Shown: one piece after another, positions 17,618-26,439 of the stretch
How the letters are laid out: each line of letters opens with the position of its first letter
Numbering within the stretch: the stretch's first letter is position 1
Assembly: GCA_900539465.1 (NCBI GenBank)
Contig: UQCF01000001.1
Span: 124,001-188,000 of the forward strand
DNA length: 64,000 nucleotides
Reading direction: 5' to 3'
Origin: an uncultured Ruminococcus sp.
GTDB lineage: Bacteria > Bacillota > Clostridia > Oscillospirales > Acutalibacteraceae
Made by a program: the position numbers and the translations under genes
Notes under the pieces: model-generated
Database searches by the model: none
The model's input: only the letters and a program-made list of their open reading frames with translations
Told to the model about the DNA's origin: nothing

Positions 17618-17739
17618 GTAAAAATAAAAGACGTACTATTTTAAGCGTTTTCTGCATCTAAATTTTACAGCACCTAAATCTTTACATAAAAAAATAAAAT
17701 TTCGGTTAAAAGAATATGCAGAAAAAATAAAGAATTTTA

Positions 17740-18088
17740 TTGCTGTTCTTATCAGTTTCGGTTTTACTTTTGGCATTTAATTTTAGGTTCAAAAATTTAT
17801 CAAAAAACTACGGTACCTCCCTGAGAAGCTGCCTGAAATTTACTTTTTTACTCGGTTCGGCAATAACTTTTTATATTCTCACAGCGAGAAAACATCGGAC
17901 TACAGTGATGACGACCTTTACTTTATCCGTAAATTTAACGACGAACATAAAGCTGTTATAGAAAAGAAACGCACCGCCAAAAACACTTTATTGATAAAAT
18001 TAAATAAGATTATAATTAAGAATTTCTTTGCGGGTAAAATCTGTAGAGGAATTTTTCTTTTATTCTCAAAAGGAAAAATAGTTACATA
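17740..18088 (+). pseudogene. Possible degenerate small ORF (frameshifted)
   Basis: In the 627-bp gap before the giant gene, one frame opens with a hydrophobic stretch (MLFLSVSVLLLAF) and continues to ~17880. From ~17860 a different frame reads as charged, protein-like sequence (KTSDYSDDDLYFIRKFND, then a Lys/Ile-rich end) up to a stop at ~18088. The two could be one membrane-anchored ~110-residue gene broken by a frameshift, or chance AT-rich reading. There is no good ribosome site. The rest of the gap (17618-17739) shows nothing. Confidence 0.2.
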
Positions 18089-18140
18089 ATATATTGCTAT
18101 AATTTTCTGTGTGTACCTATTGATTTAGGAGGTATTTATT

Positions 18141-21100
18141 ATGAAGAAAAAGTTTATTAAACTGCAAAGCATCTTTTTGGTGATTGCAATGCTGATGTCT
18201 ATGATTATTCCGGCGGCAAGTATTCACGCTTTTGCCGCGGCTACACATGCTATAGACATTTGCTATGAGGACGGCTCCTCGGTCACCGAACAGATATCGT
18301 TGATGGAGAGCGAACAGCTTCAGCTTACACATAAGTTGCTCGACTGCTCAATGCCGGACGGCGCATACCTTAAGTGGACAAGCGAATCTCCGCTCATAGT
18401 ATCCGTTGACTCAACAGGCAAAATATACGCTCACGACAGCTCTAAGGGAGCCGCGGTAAGGCTTTGGATTGATAACGATGTAAGAACCGTTGCCATTATC
18501 GGCCCCGCGCTCGCTGTCGCAATGGAAAAGCTTCTTTTCAACGACAACATAGACCTTGACACGATGGATACCGAAGCAATTTTGGAAACTGTAAGAAGCT
18601 CTCTCAGCGGAGTGTCAAGCACGGTTGCCGACTATCTTGTAAAGCAGCTTGAAAAGAGACTTAATTCACTTGATACGGGTATTACGGTTACGCTGTATTC
18701 TGCCGACGGCGAGGTTTTGGCTTCGGATCAAGTCAGGGTTCTTGTTACAAACTCGGATAAATGGTATGCTTCAATAATACCTAACGGCGCTTTTATAACC
18801 AATAAAGATTCTTTGCCCACAACCGTTGCCGTTGGCGGCAAATTAAAGCTTGAGGGCGGTGTAACCCCCCTGCGCCTCGGTTACGGCGTAACATGGAGCA
18901 TAGACACCGACAGCATATGGACCTCAGGCTCTGACTATGCGAGCATGGACGAGAACGGAAACATAACATTCCTTAAAGAGGGCAAGGTCACGGTAAAGGT
19001 ATCGCCGAATGCCAACGACCTTGTTGACTCACTTATGAAATATATAAACGATGCAATAAGCCTCGGCAAAGATGTTGACACCGCACAGCTTGCGGCAATT
19101 ATGATTAAATTGCTCGGTCTTAATATCAGTCAGAATGCGTTAAAAGCCGTTCTTGATATTCTCGTTACGGTAGCTAAAATAGGCAACAATTCCTCCGACC
19201 TTCTTGCAACTGCGATTAAAACGCTTTCTAACTATCTTCTCAAAGCCTCAATAAATGACTCAATTACTTTCACAATAGTTCAAAGCCTTGAACTTGAAAA
19301 ATTTGAACTGACGGCAGAAAAAACAGAACTTACCGAAGGCGACACAGCGATGGTAAGCCTCACAGATATAGTTCCTGCAGGCGCAAATTCACAAAATGTT
19401 ATTTGGTCATCGTCTGACGAAAGCGTAATTTCTGTTAATGAAAACGGAATTGTCAAAGCAAGAGACGCAGGCGGTGCATCATCTTTAAACAAGAAAACCG
19501 CCACCGTCACGGCAACCGTTGACGGCGTTTCGGCAAGCATTGACTTCACCGTAAAAGGTAAGCTTATAACAACACCTATTGACATAGGAATATCCGGACC
19601 GACAGAGCTTGAAATCGGCTCTTCACAGCAATATACCGCTGTTCTTTATCCCGAGAGGTCTAATGCCTCTATCACCTGGGGCATTCTCGGTGACGACGGA
19701 GAAACGGTCAACTGGGTATCTGACGGAAATGCTTCAAACAGCATTGCAACAATAACAAAAGACGGAATTTTAACAGGCTCTAACGGCGGCACTGTCACTC
19801 TTTATGCAAAAGCCGGGCTCATAAGCAAGGTTGTTTCGACTTATCAGGTATATGTCGGCAAGCTTGCAAAGGGCGTTCAGATAGACCAGGGCAAATTTGT
19901 CAGCGTTCATGTTCCTCTTTACTCTACATATAACAATGCAAAAACCACATTGACCGCCACAATTCTCCCCTATGACGTTACAAACAAGAACGTATCGTGG
20001 ACGGTACTTTCCGGTAACATAGAAGTTACTGCCGACGGCGTGGTAAGTCCCAAAGGCTATTCCGCCGCATACGGCACGGTTCAAGTCAAAACATATGACG
20101 GCGGCTATACCGACACCTGCACGGTATCGTTTGCAAACTACCCCGTAACAGGCGTTACACTTGATAAAGAGTCTCTGGCGCTCACGGTTGGTGCCGGCGA
20201 ACAGCTCACCGCTACCGTTGCACCCGAGGGAACTCTCGGTGTAGGCGACGCTTCGATAAAAGACCTTATCTGGACGAGCTCCGACACATCTGTGGCAACA
20301 GTGCTTGACGGCAACGTCACCCCCGTTGATACAGGCGAAGCGGTTATAACCGTAACAACCGTTGACGGCGGCTTCACAGCAGAATGTAAGGTAACTGTGG
20401 TTGCCGACAAAACTGCGCTTAACTATGCAATAAGCCTTGTCGAAAAAGGCGATGTAACCGAAGAAAACTGCTCAAAAGAAGATTGGGAGGATTTGCAGGA
20501 GGCTTATAATGTTGCCCTGCAAGTCAGAAACACCGAGGGTGTTTCACAGTCAACCTGTGACAGAGCGGCTCAGAATATTATAGATATTTATAATCGGATA
20601 GGCGCATATGTGAATGTTTACGGCGTTTCGATAACGCTGAACGGCGACGATGCTCCCGATTTTATTCCGAATAAAGTCGAGCTTTATCAAAGCTATAAGG
20701 GCAAAACAGTACAGCTCGGTATGAGACTTTATCCCGAAAATGCTATGTATTCTTCGATAGTCTGGTCATCGGATTCAGATAAAATTACCGTTGACCAAAA
20801 CGGACTTGTAACAAACACCCATAATTCCTCGGGTAAAGCAAAAATAACGGTAAAAGCAACCGATTACACAGGCAATGTTGTGACAGACGGCGTTTATGTA
20901 ACATTTTCTAACTACCTTGCAACAGGCGTAACGCTCAGCGAAAGCGAGCTGACGGCAAAGGTTTATCAAACGTCTTCTCTCAAAGCCACCGTTGAGCCGA
21001 CCGGTGCACTCGGCATTGCGGGAGCAAGCGTTAAAGACGTTTTGTGGCAGTCAAGCAATCCCGATATTGTCACCGTTGACGAAGACGGCAATCTCGCATT

Positions 21101-24100
21101 TAACGCAGTCGGTCAGGCAGTGATAAAAGTTACAACCGTTGACGGCGGATTTACCGCCGAATGTAAGGTTACGGTCGTTACCAATAAAGACAGCCTTGCC
21201 GCCGCAATCAGCGCGGTTACCAACGCTGCGCTTGTTGAGGACGAATACACGGTAGAATCGTATGACGCGCTCAAAAACGCATATAACAAGGCGACCGAAT
21301 TATATAATGACGAAAATGCCTCTCAGGCAGATATTGATTCAATAACCGCCGCTTTAAACAATGCATTCAGCTCGCTTAAAAGGCTGATTAAGCCCGAAGC
21401 CGTATTCATTCAGTATGACGGCCGGGACGCATCCGAATACATTTCTAAAGAAGTTAATCTTTCTACAAGCTTTAAATATCAAAACAATTCCATAAAGCTT
21501 GATTCAAGAATAAGCCCGCTTGATTCGATGTATAAAACAGTTGAATGGACCTCGAGCACAAGCGATATTGAAGTGAACGAAAGCGGAGAGTGCTCCCCCA
21601 CCGTCAACAAAGCTTGTTACGGAGTTATTACTCTGACGGTAACGGACGAAAGAGGACGCAGTGTAAGCGACAGTGTAAACGTATCTTTTGCAAGATACCC
21701 GGTAACAAAAATAACCATAACACCTGAAGAAATAAACGACCCGCTTGATGCACAGCCGCAAAAACTCAGCGCAAAATGCCAAAGCGAATCTGCTCTTATC
21801 ACATATGACGCAACAATTCAGGACGTTATTTGGTCATCGGATAACCCGGCGGCTGTTTCTGTTGATGAAAACGGACAGCTTACCTACAATGACGCAGGCG
21901 TTGCGACAATAACGGCAACATCATGCGACGGCGGAATTACCGCAACCTGCGTTGTAACCGTAGGCGGCGACAAAACGGCGCTCAGAGCCGCAATACTCAG
22001 AGCGGACGAAGCGAATATAGATATTCAGGAATATACCTACGAAACCAGCACAGAATATACGGCCGCTTATAACCACGCTAAAGAAGTTGAGGCAGGCGCG
22101 GTATATTCACAGGAAGAAATTGACACCGCGGCAAAAAGGCTCAACGATGCACTTGATAACTTAAAGCCGTATATTCACATGGAGAAGCTGAACATATATT
22201 ATAACGGCGAAACAGCTCCTAAATTTATCGCGGTTAAAGTACCGATTTATAAAACCTATACATCGCAAAGCGTTGAATTAAGCTATGACTATGCACCCTC
22301 AAACGCAATGTATGAGAGCATAACATGGTCGTCCGATAACGAAGCCGTGTCTGTCAGTGAAAGCGGCAAAGTCTCCCCAGCCAAGAACTCGGCATGCGGA
22401 GCGTGCATCACCCTCACGGCAACCGACCATTACGGCAATACGGTAGAAAACAGCGTGTATGTCTCTTTCGCAAACAATCCCGTTTCAAGCATTGAGCTTG
22501 ATAAAACATCTATTGAGGTTGCATACGGCGCAGAACCGCAAACCTTGACCGCAACGCTTAAATCAGACAGACTTGTCGGCGACAAGCCGAGCGTAAGCGA
22601 TGTTGTATGGACAACATCGGACAGTGACGTTGCAACGGTTGATAACGGCACCGTTACATTTGTTGAAGCAGGCACATGTATCATAACCGCTTCATCTGTT
22701 GACGGCGGATATTCCGCAACATGCACGGTAACGGTTAAATCAGACAAAACAGAGCTCACAAAAACGAGAGCCATGATGGTAGGTCTTGCTCTTAACAGTG
22801 AGGATTACACCGACGAAAGCTGGGCGGTATTTGCCGCAGCGATGGAAAAGGCAGAAAACATTCTTCTCGCAGACAATCCCAAACAAAGAGATATAAATGC
22901 GGCAAACGAAGAGCTCTTAAATGCCTATGACTCACTTGTGAGATACATAAGACTTGAAAAAATTTATATCACACTTGACGGCAGCGAAGCGCAGGAGCAC
23001 ATATCCGTAAATGTTCCCGTTACTTCAAAATACACAGATAAATCCGTCACGCTCTCTTATGTTTTGGTTCCCGAGGACGCAACAATTAACAGCGTTACAT
23101 GGGAATCGTCAAACAGCTCGGTAACAGTTGAAGACGGTGTTGTTAAACCCGCGGAAAACAAAGCGTGTTACAGCATTATCACCGTAAAGGCAACAGACTA
23201 CAAGGGCAAAGAATTTACAGACAGTGTTTATGTTTCGTTTGCAAATGTTCCCGTTACGGGAATAAAGCTTGACAAAACCGAAATTTCGGACGCAACAGTA
23301 GGCGGCAGTGACAAAATAACAGCCACCGTTCAGCCCACAGGAACACTCGGAATAGGCGCGGCAAACATTCAGGACGTTATATGGGAATCGAGCGACACTT
23401 CGGTTGCGACGGTTGACGGCGGAAACCTGAGCTTTGTGGATACAGGCTCATGCACAGTAACCGCAACAACGGTTGACGGCGGATTTACGGCTTCCGTAAA
23501 CATCAAGGTATTTGCGGATAAATCAAAGCTTTCCGCAAAATCAGAAGAGGCGTCACAGCTTAAAGAAACAGATTACACTCCGGCAACATGGGCTGAATTT
23601 AAAACAGCACTTGATGAAGCGAAAAAAGTCTTAGAAATGAGCGACCCGACGCAGACAGCAGTCAATGAGGCACTTGCACTTCTTGAAAGCAAAATCAATT
23701 CTTTGGAAGATTACGTTTATGTTAAAGGCATTGATATAACCTATAACAACACTGTGTCGGACGTTTACACAGTCATCGTACCCGAAGACCGGACTTATAT
23801 AATGACTACGGCTCAGCTCGGTTTTAAGACCGAACCCGAAAATGCCATGTTTGTGTCGTCCGAGTGGTCTTTTGAGGGCGATATATATGTAAATATTAAT
23901 GGTATCGCCGTTCCGAAAGTCAACACCGCTTGCTACGGCAAAGCAATAATTAAACTTACGGATGATTTCGGCAACGTATATACAAAAGAGGTAACGATTG
24001 TATTCGCAAAAAATCCTGCCGCGACAATTTCCGTAACACCTTCGGAAGTTACAACTCATGTTATCGGTGAAGAAATTCAGCTTACGGCATCTGTTCTCGG

Positions 24101-26051
24101 TGCAGACGGCAATGCTTCAGACCTTGACAAAGTCACATGGTCGTCAAGCGACAGCTCAATCGCATCGGTAGATGAAAACGGATTAGTTAAAATCATAAGC
24201 GGCGGCACGGCAATTATTACGGCAAAAACTGTAGTAGGCGGACTTTCGGCAGCCTGCGTCATAACCGTTGCAACAGATAAAACCGCACTGCAAAAAGCAA
24301 TTTATAATGCAGAGAACCCCGGCTATAACGAGCAGGACTATACAAAAGAAACATACGCCGTATTTGTTGAAGCACTCAAAAAAGCAAAAGATGTTTATGC
24401 CGATGAAAGTGTATCTCAGGCAGAAATAGACGATGCGGCGGCTAAGCTTACATCAGCCGTAGGAGCACTCAAAAAATACATTCATATGAGTGCAATAACA
24501 ATCAAACACAACGGCTCAGATGCACCCGAATTTATATCTGTAAAAGTTCCGGTTTATAAGAGCTATACATCGCAGAGCGTATCGCTTTCATACGGTTACT
24601 CCCCTGCCGACTCAATGTATGAATCAATAGTCTGGTCTTCCGATTCGTCCTTGGTTTCGGTTGATGAAAACGGCACGGTATCGCCTGCCGAAAATAAGGC
24701 GTGCGCGGCTAAAATAACCGTAACGGCAACAGATCATTTCGGCAATAAGGTTACAGACAGCATATATGTTTCATTCGCCAACACACCGGCAACGGGCGTA
24801 TCGCTTGATAAGACTCAGATAAGCGGCGCACCGGGCACAAGTGAGGTTCTCACCGCTACGGTAGAGCCCAAGGGAAAGCTCGGTATAGGCGGAGCCAACA
24901 TCACGGATGTAATTTGGAAAACAAGCGACCCATCGGTTGCAACGGCCGAAAACGGCACCGTAACATTTATTGACGGCGGCACGGCAACAATTACCGTTTA
25001 CACCCTTGACGGCGGACACACCGCACAGTGCACCGTAACCGTTACCGTTACAAAAGACGCTTTGCTCAAAGCGATAAATGACGCCGAGGCAATTGACCTT
25101 TCGCTTCGCACAAAAGAAAGTGCGGACGCGCTCAAAGAAGCAATTACCGCCGCAAAGGCTGTTTATGGCAACGCTTCGGCAACCTCCGCACAGGTAAGCG
25201 GCGCAATATCAAAGCTTAAAGAAGCAAGCGATGCGCTGAAATATCTTGACGGCGATTACGCAGAGGTAAATGCGGCAATAGAAAAATACAAGGCGATAGA
25301 TAAGAGCAAGTACACAGAAGATTCTTATAATGCTCTTAAAAATGCCGCAGAAAGCGTAACATACGGCCTTGATATTACGCATCAGTCAGAAATAGACAAA
25401 ATGGCTAAGGATATTAACACAGCAATAGCTTCTCTTGTGAAAATAGAAACAGCAGTAATCAAGCCCATATTTGACGGCACGACAGTTGACAACGAGAACA
25501 TGCTCATATACGGCGTTGAAGCAAGCATCAGCAGCCTTGATAAATATATTGAAGCTGTTGACGGCACAATTAAGTGCACCGAAACCGCAAACGGACTCGG
25601 CACGGGAACAGTAATTGAGCTTTGCAACGAAGACGGCGACGTAATAAAAACCTATAAGCTTGTTATATTCGGCGATGTTAACGGAGACGGCCTGTATGAC
25701 GCTCAGGACGCGGTTATAGTTGACTGCATAATAAACGGTCTTCTTACAAGAGAAAAGGCCGGAGAAGCCGTATGGCTTGCCGCCGACTGCAACCATGACG
25801 GAGAGATAAACGCAGATGACCGCGCATTGCTCGAACAGGCTGGCTTGCTCCTCTCAAAAGTCGATCAGAGCAAATCTAAACAAGAGCTTGAAGCCGACGA
25901 AGCTTATACAGAATATACAGAGCTTATAAGTCAATCGGTCGAAAATACCGACAATGGTGCCTACGAAGAAATTTTGCATACAGACTATTTTAAAAGCATA
26001 ATAGAGTTTGTATTAAACTTTATTTCAAAAATAATAATCGGTATGCGATAA
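18141..26051 (+). CDS. Giant secreted surface protein: Ig-like (Big_2) and FIVAR repeats with dockerin-like end
   Basis: 2636 residues; AGGAGG precedes the ATG. A signal peptide (~1-34) ends SIHAFAAA. Residues ~35-410 form an unusual N-terminal region with one Ig-like strand block and two Leu-rich helical insertions (~115-175 and ~290-375). Ig-like domains follow to ~755. Residues 756-2303 are six repeats of ~258 residues, each a FIVAR-type three-helix bundle, an Ig domain (WSSD...VSV core, ending VYVSFANxPV) and a Big_2 domain (VDGGFTA-type end). Two more FIVAR domains, the SLDKY module, dockerin-like loops GDVNGDGLYDAQD (~2512) and ADCNHDGEINADD (~2551), and a hydrophobic C-terminal helix complete it. 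There is no LPXTG motif. It is likely an adhesin or surface scaffold. Confidence 0.88.
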   Translation: MKKKFIKLQSIFLVIAMLMSMIIPAASIHAFAAATHAIDICYEDGSSVTEQISLMESEQLQLTHKLLDCSMPDGAYLKWTSESPLIVSVDSTGKIYAHDSSKGAAVRLWIDNDVRTVAIIGPALAVAMEKLLFNDNIDLDTMDTEAILETVRSSLSGVSSTVADYLVKQLEKRLNSLDTGITVTLYSADGEVLASDQVRVLVTNSDKWYASIIPNGAFITNKDSLPTTVAVGGKLKLEGGVTPLRLGYGVTWSIDTDSIWTSGSDYASMDENGNITFLKEGKVTVKVSPNANDLVDSLMKYINDAISLGKDVDTAQLAAIMIKLLGLNISQNALKAVLDILVTVAKIGNNSSDLLATAIKTLSNYLLKASINDSITFTIVQSLELEKFELTAEKTELTEGDTAMVSLTDIVPAGANSQNVIWSSSDESVISVNENGIVKARDAGGASSLNKKTATVTATVDGVSASIDFTVKGKLITTPIDIGISGPTELEIGSSQQYTAVLYPERSNASITWGILGDDGETVNWVSDGNASNSIATITKDGILTGSNGGTVTLYAKAGLISKVVSTYQVYVGKLAKGVQIDQGKFVSVHVPLYSTYNNAKTTLTATILPYDVTNKNVSWTVLSGNIEVTADGVVSPKGYSAAYGTVQVKTYDGGYTDTCTVSFANYPVTGVTLDKESLALTVGAGEQLTATVAPEGTLGVGDASIKDLIWTSSDTSVATVLDGNVTPVDTGEAVITVTTVDGGFTAECKVTVVADKTALNYAISLVEKGDVTEENCSKEDWEDLQEAYNVALQVRNTEGVSQSTCDRAAQNIIDIYNRIGAYVNVYGVSITLNGDDAPDFIPNKVELYQSYKGKTVQLGMRLYPENAMYSSIVWSSDSDKITVDQNGLVTNTHNSSGKAKITVKATDYTGNVVTDGVYVTFSNYLATGVTLSESELTAKVYQTSSLKATVEPTGALGIAGASVKDVLWQSSNPDIVTVDEDGNLAFNAVGQAVIKVTTVDGGFTAECKVTVVTNKDSLAAAISAVTNAALVEDEYTVESYDALKNAYNKATELYNDENASQADIDSITAALNNAFSSLKRLIKPEAVFIQYDGRDASEYISKEVNLSTSFKYQNNSIKLDSRISPLDSMYKTVEWTSSTSDIEVNESGECSPTVNKACYGVITLTVTDERGRSVSDSVNVSFARYPVTKITITPEEINDPLDAQPQKLSAKCQSESALITYDATIQDVIWSSDNPAAVSVDENGQLTYNDAGVATITATSCDGGITATCVVTVGGDKTALRAAILRADEANIDIQEYTYETSTEYTAAYNHAKEVEAGAVYSQEEIDTAAKRLNDALDNLKPYIHMEKLNIYYNGETAPKFIAVKVPIYKTYTSQSVELSYDYAPSNAMYESITWSSDNEAVSVSESGKVSPAKNSACGACITLTATDHYGNTVENSVYVSFANNPVSSIELDKTSIEVAYGAEPQTLTATLKSDRLVGDKPSVSDVVWTTSDSDVATVDNGTVTFVEAGTCIITASSVDGGYSATCTVTVKSDKTELTKTRAMMVGLALNSEDYTDESWAVFAAAMEKAENILLADNPKQRDINAANEELLNAYDSLVRYIRLEKIYITLDGSEAQEHISVNVPVTSKYTDKSVTLSYVLVPEDATINSVTWESSNSSVTVEDGVVKPAENKACYSIITVKATDYKGKEFTDSVYVSFANVPVTGIKLDKTEISDATVGGSDKITATVQPTGTLGIGAANIQDVIWESSDTSVATVDGGNLSFVDTGSCTVTATTVDGGFTASVNIKVFADKSKLSAKSEEASQLKETDYTPATWAEFKTALDEAKKVLEMSDPTQTAVNEALALLESKINSLEDYVYVKGIDITYNNTVSDVYTVIVPEDRTYIMTTAQLGFKTEPENAMFVSSEWSFEGDIYVNINGIAVPKVNTACYGKAIIKLTDDFGNVYTKEVTIVFAKNPAATISVTPSEVTTHVIGEEIQLTASVLGADGNASDLDKVTWSSSDSSIASVDENGLVKIISGGTAIITAKTVVGGLSAACVITVATDKTALQKAIYNAENPGYNEQDYTKETYAVFVEALKKAKDVYADESVSQAEIDDAAAKLTSAVGALKKYIHMSAITIKHNGSDAPEFISVKVPVYKSYTSQSVSLSYGYSPADSMYESIVWSSDSSLVSVDENGTVSPAENKACAAKITVTATDHFGNKVTDSIYVSFANTPATGVSLDKTQISGAPGTSEVLTATVEPKGKLGIGGANITDVIWKTSDPSVATAENGTVTFIDGGTATITVYTLDGGHTAQCTVTVTVTKDALLKAINDAEAIDLSLRTKESADALKEAITAAKAVYGNASATSAQVSGAISKLKEASDALKYLDGDYAEVNAAIEKYKAIDKSKYTEDSYNALKNAAESVTYGLDITHQSEIDKMAKDINTAIASLVKIETAVIKPIFDGTTVDNENMLIYGVEASISSLDKYIEAVDGTIKCTETANGLGTGTVIELCNEDGDVIKTYKLVIFGDVNGDGLYDAQDAVIVDCIINGLLTREKAGEAVWLAADCNHDGEINADDRALLEQAGLLLSKVDQSKSKQELEADEAYTEYTELISQSVENTDNGAYEEILHTDYFKSIIEFVLNFISKIIIGMR
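20406..25049 (+). repeat. Six in-frame ~774-bp coding repeats inside the giant surface protein
   Basis: Unit starts, marked by a conserved DK/NK turn, fall at 20406, 21183, 21969, 22743, 23517 and 24276, and a seventh partial unit starts at 25050. Unit lengths are 759-786 bp. Each encodes FIVAR + Ig + Big_2. The units have clearly diverged in sequence, so they are old duplications kept in frame. Confidence 0.85.
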
Positions 26052-26080
26052 AGCATTTGATACATTAGTTTAAAACATAA

Positions 26081-26126
26081 AAAGAAGCTATAATCCACAA
26101 ATCAAAACGCGGATTATAGCTTCTTT
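26081..26126 (+). terminator. Terminator of the giant surface-protein gene
   Basis: Perfect 16-bp inverted repeat (AAAGAAGCTATAATCC and its complement) with a 14-nt loop, ending in TTTATTTAAT. Confidence 0.9.
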
Positions 26127-26139
26127 ATTTAATACGGCA

Positions 26140-26323
26140 GCAAAGCCAAACGCCGAGCCTTTTCGGCTCGGCGTAAGGTTTTGAAGGGAGTTTTATGAGG
26201 TATCAGCTTAAATATACCTCGATGGAGGATTCCTTTGCTCAGCTGCCTGATGGCTGCGTACAGCCGAGCAAATGCTATTGTACGAAGTGATCTTGTATCA
26301 CTTGGTTAGTCTTCGCTAACCAC
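26140..26323 (-). ncRNA. Candidate structured non-coding RNA (~185 nt), family unknown
   Basis: The minus strand has a consensus promoter (26358-26330) and, ~150-175 nt downstream, a 10-bp GC-rich terminator hairpin with a GAAAA loop (26174-26150). Between them are perfect helices: GGTTAG/CTAACC (26304-26321), AAGTGAT/ATCACTT (26285-26303, abutting the first), TTTGCTC/GAGCAAA (26234-26240 with 26266-26272) enclosing GGCTG/CAGCC, and GAGGTAT/ATACCTC (26197-26220). The loop CAGCT (26204-26208) is complementary to AGCTG (26241-26245), allowing a pseudoknot. A separate terminator (26386-26417) isolates it from the upstream gene. I do not recognise the Rfam family; 6S or raiA-type RNA would be candidates to compare. 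Confidence 0.65.
26150..26174 (-). terminator. Terminator hairpin of the candidate ncRNA
   Basis: ACGCCGAGCC / GGCTCGGCGT, 10 perfect pairs and a 5-nt loop, followed on the minus strand by TTGGCTTTG. Confidence 0.7.
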
Positions 26324-26329
26324 ATACAG

Positions 26330-26358
26330 AGTGTATCACATAAAAAGAGTTATGTCAA
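26330..26358 (-). promoter_or_regulatory. Strong sigma-A promoter of the candidate ncRNA
   Basis: TTGACA (26358-26353), 17 bp, TACACT (26335-26330). The next sequence downstream is the hairpin-rich segment, with no ribosome site or ORF on this strand. Confidence 0.75.
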
Positions 26359-26385
26359 CACTTTTTTTAAAATTATTATAAAAAA

Positions 26386-26417
26386 TCAGGAGGTCTCTCA
26401 TCGAGTAAACCTCCTGA
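26386..26417 (-). terminator. Terminator of the cohesin-like gene
   Basis: TCAGGAGGT / ACCTCCTGA inverted repeat; the minus strand continues TTTTTTATAAT. Confidence 0.85.
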
Positions 26418-26439
26418 CTTTGATATTAGGTTTTAAAGA

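Noticed and set aside
20406..25049. CRISPR-like or insertion-sequence repeats
   Set aside because: The repeats are ~774 bp, in frame and divergent; they are protein-domain duplications, not short spaced repeats or a mobile element.
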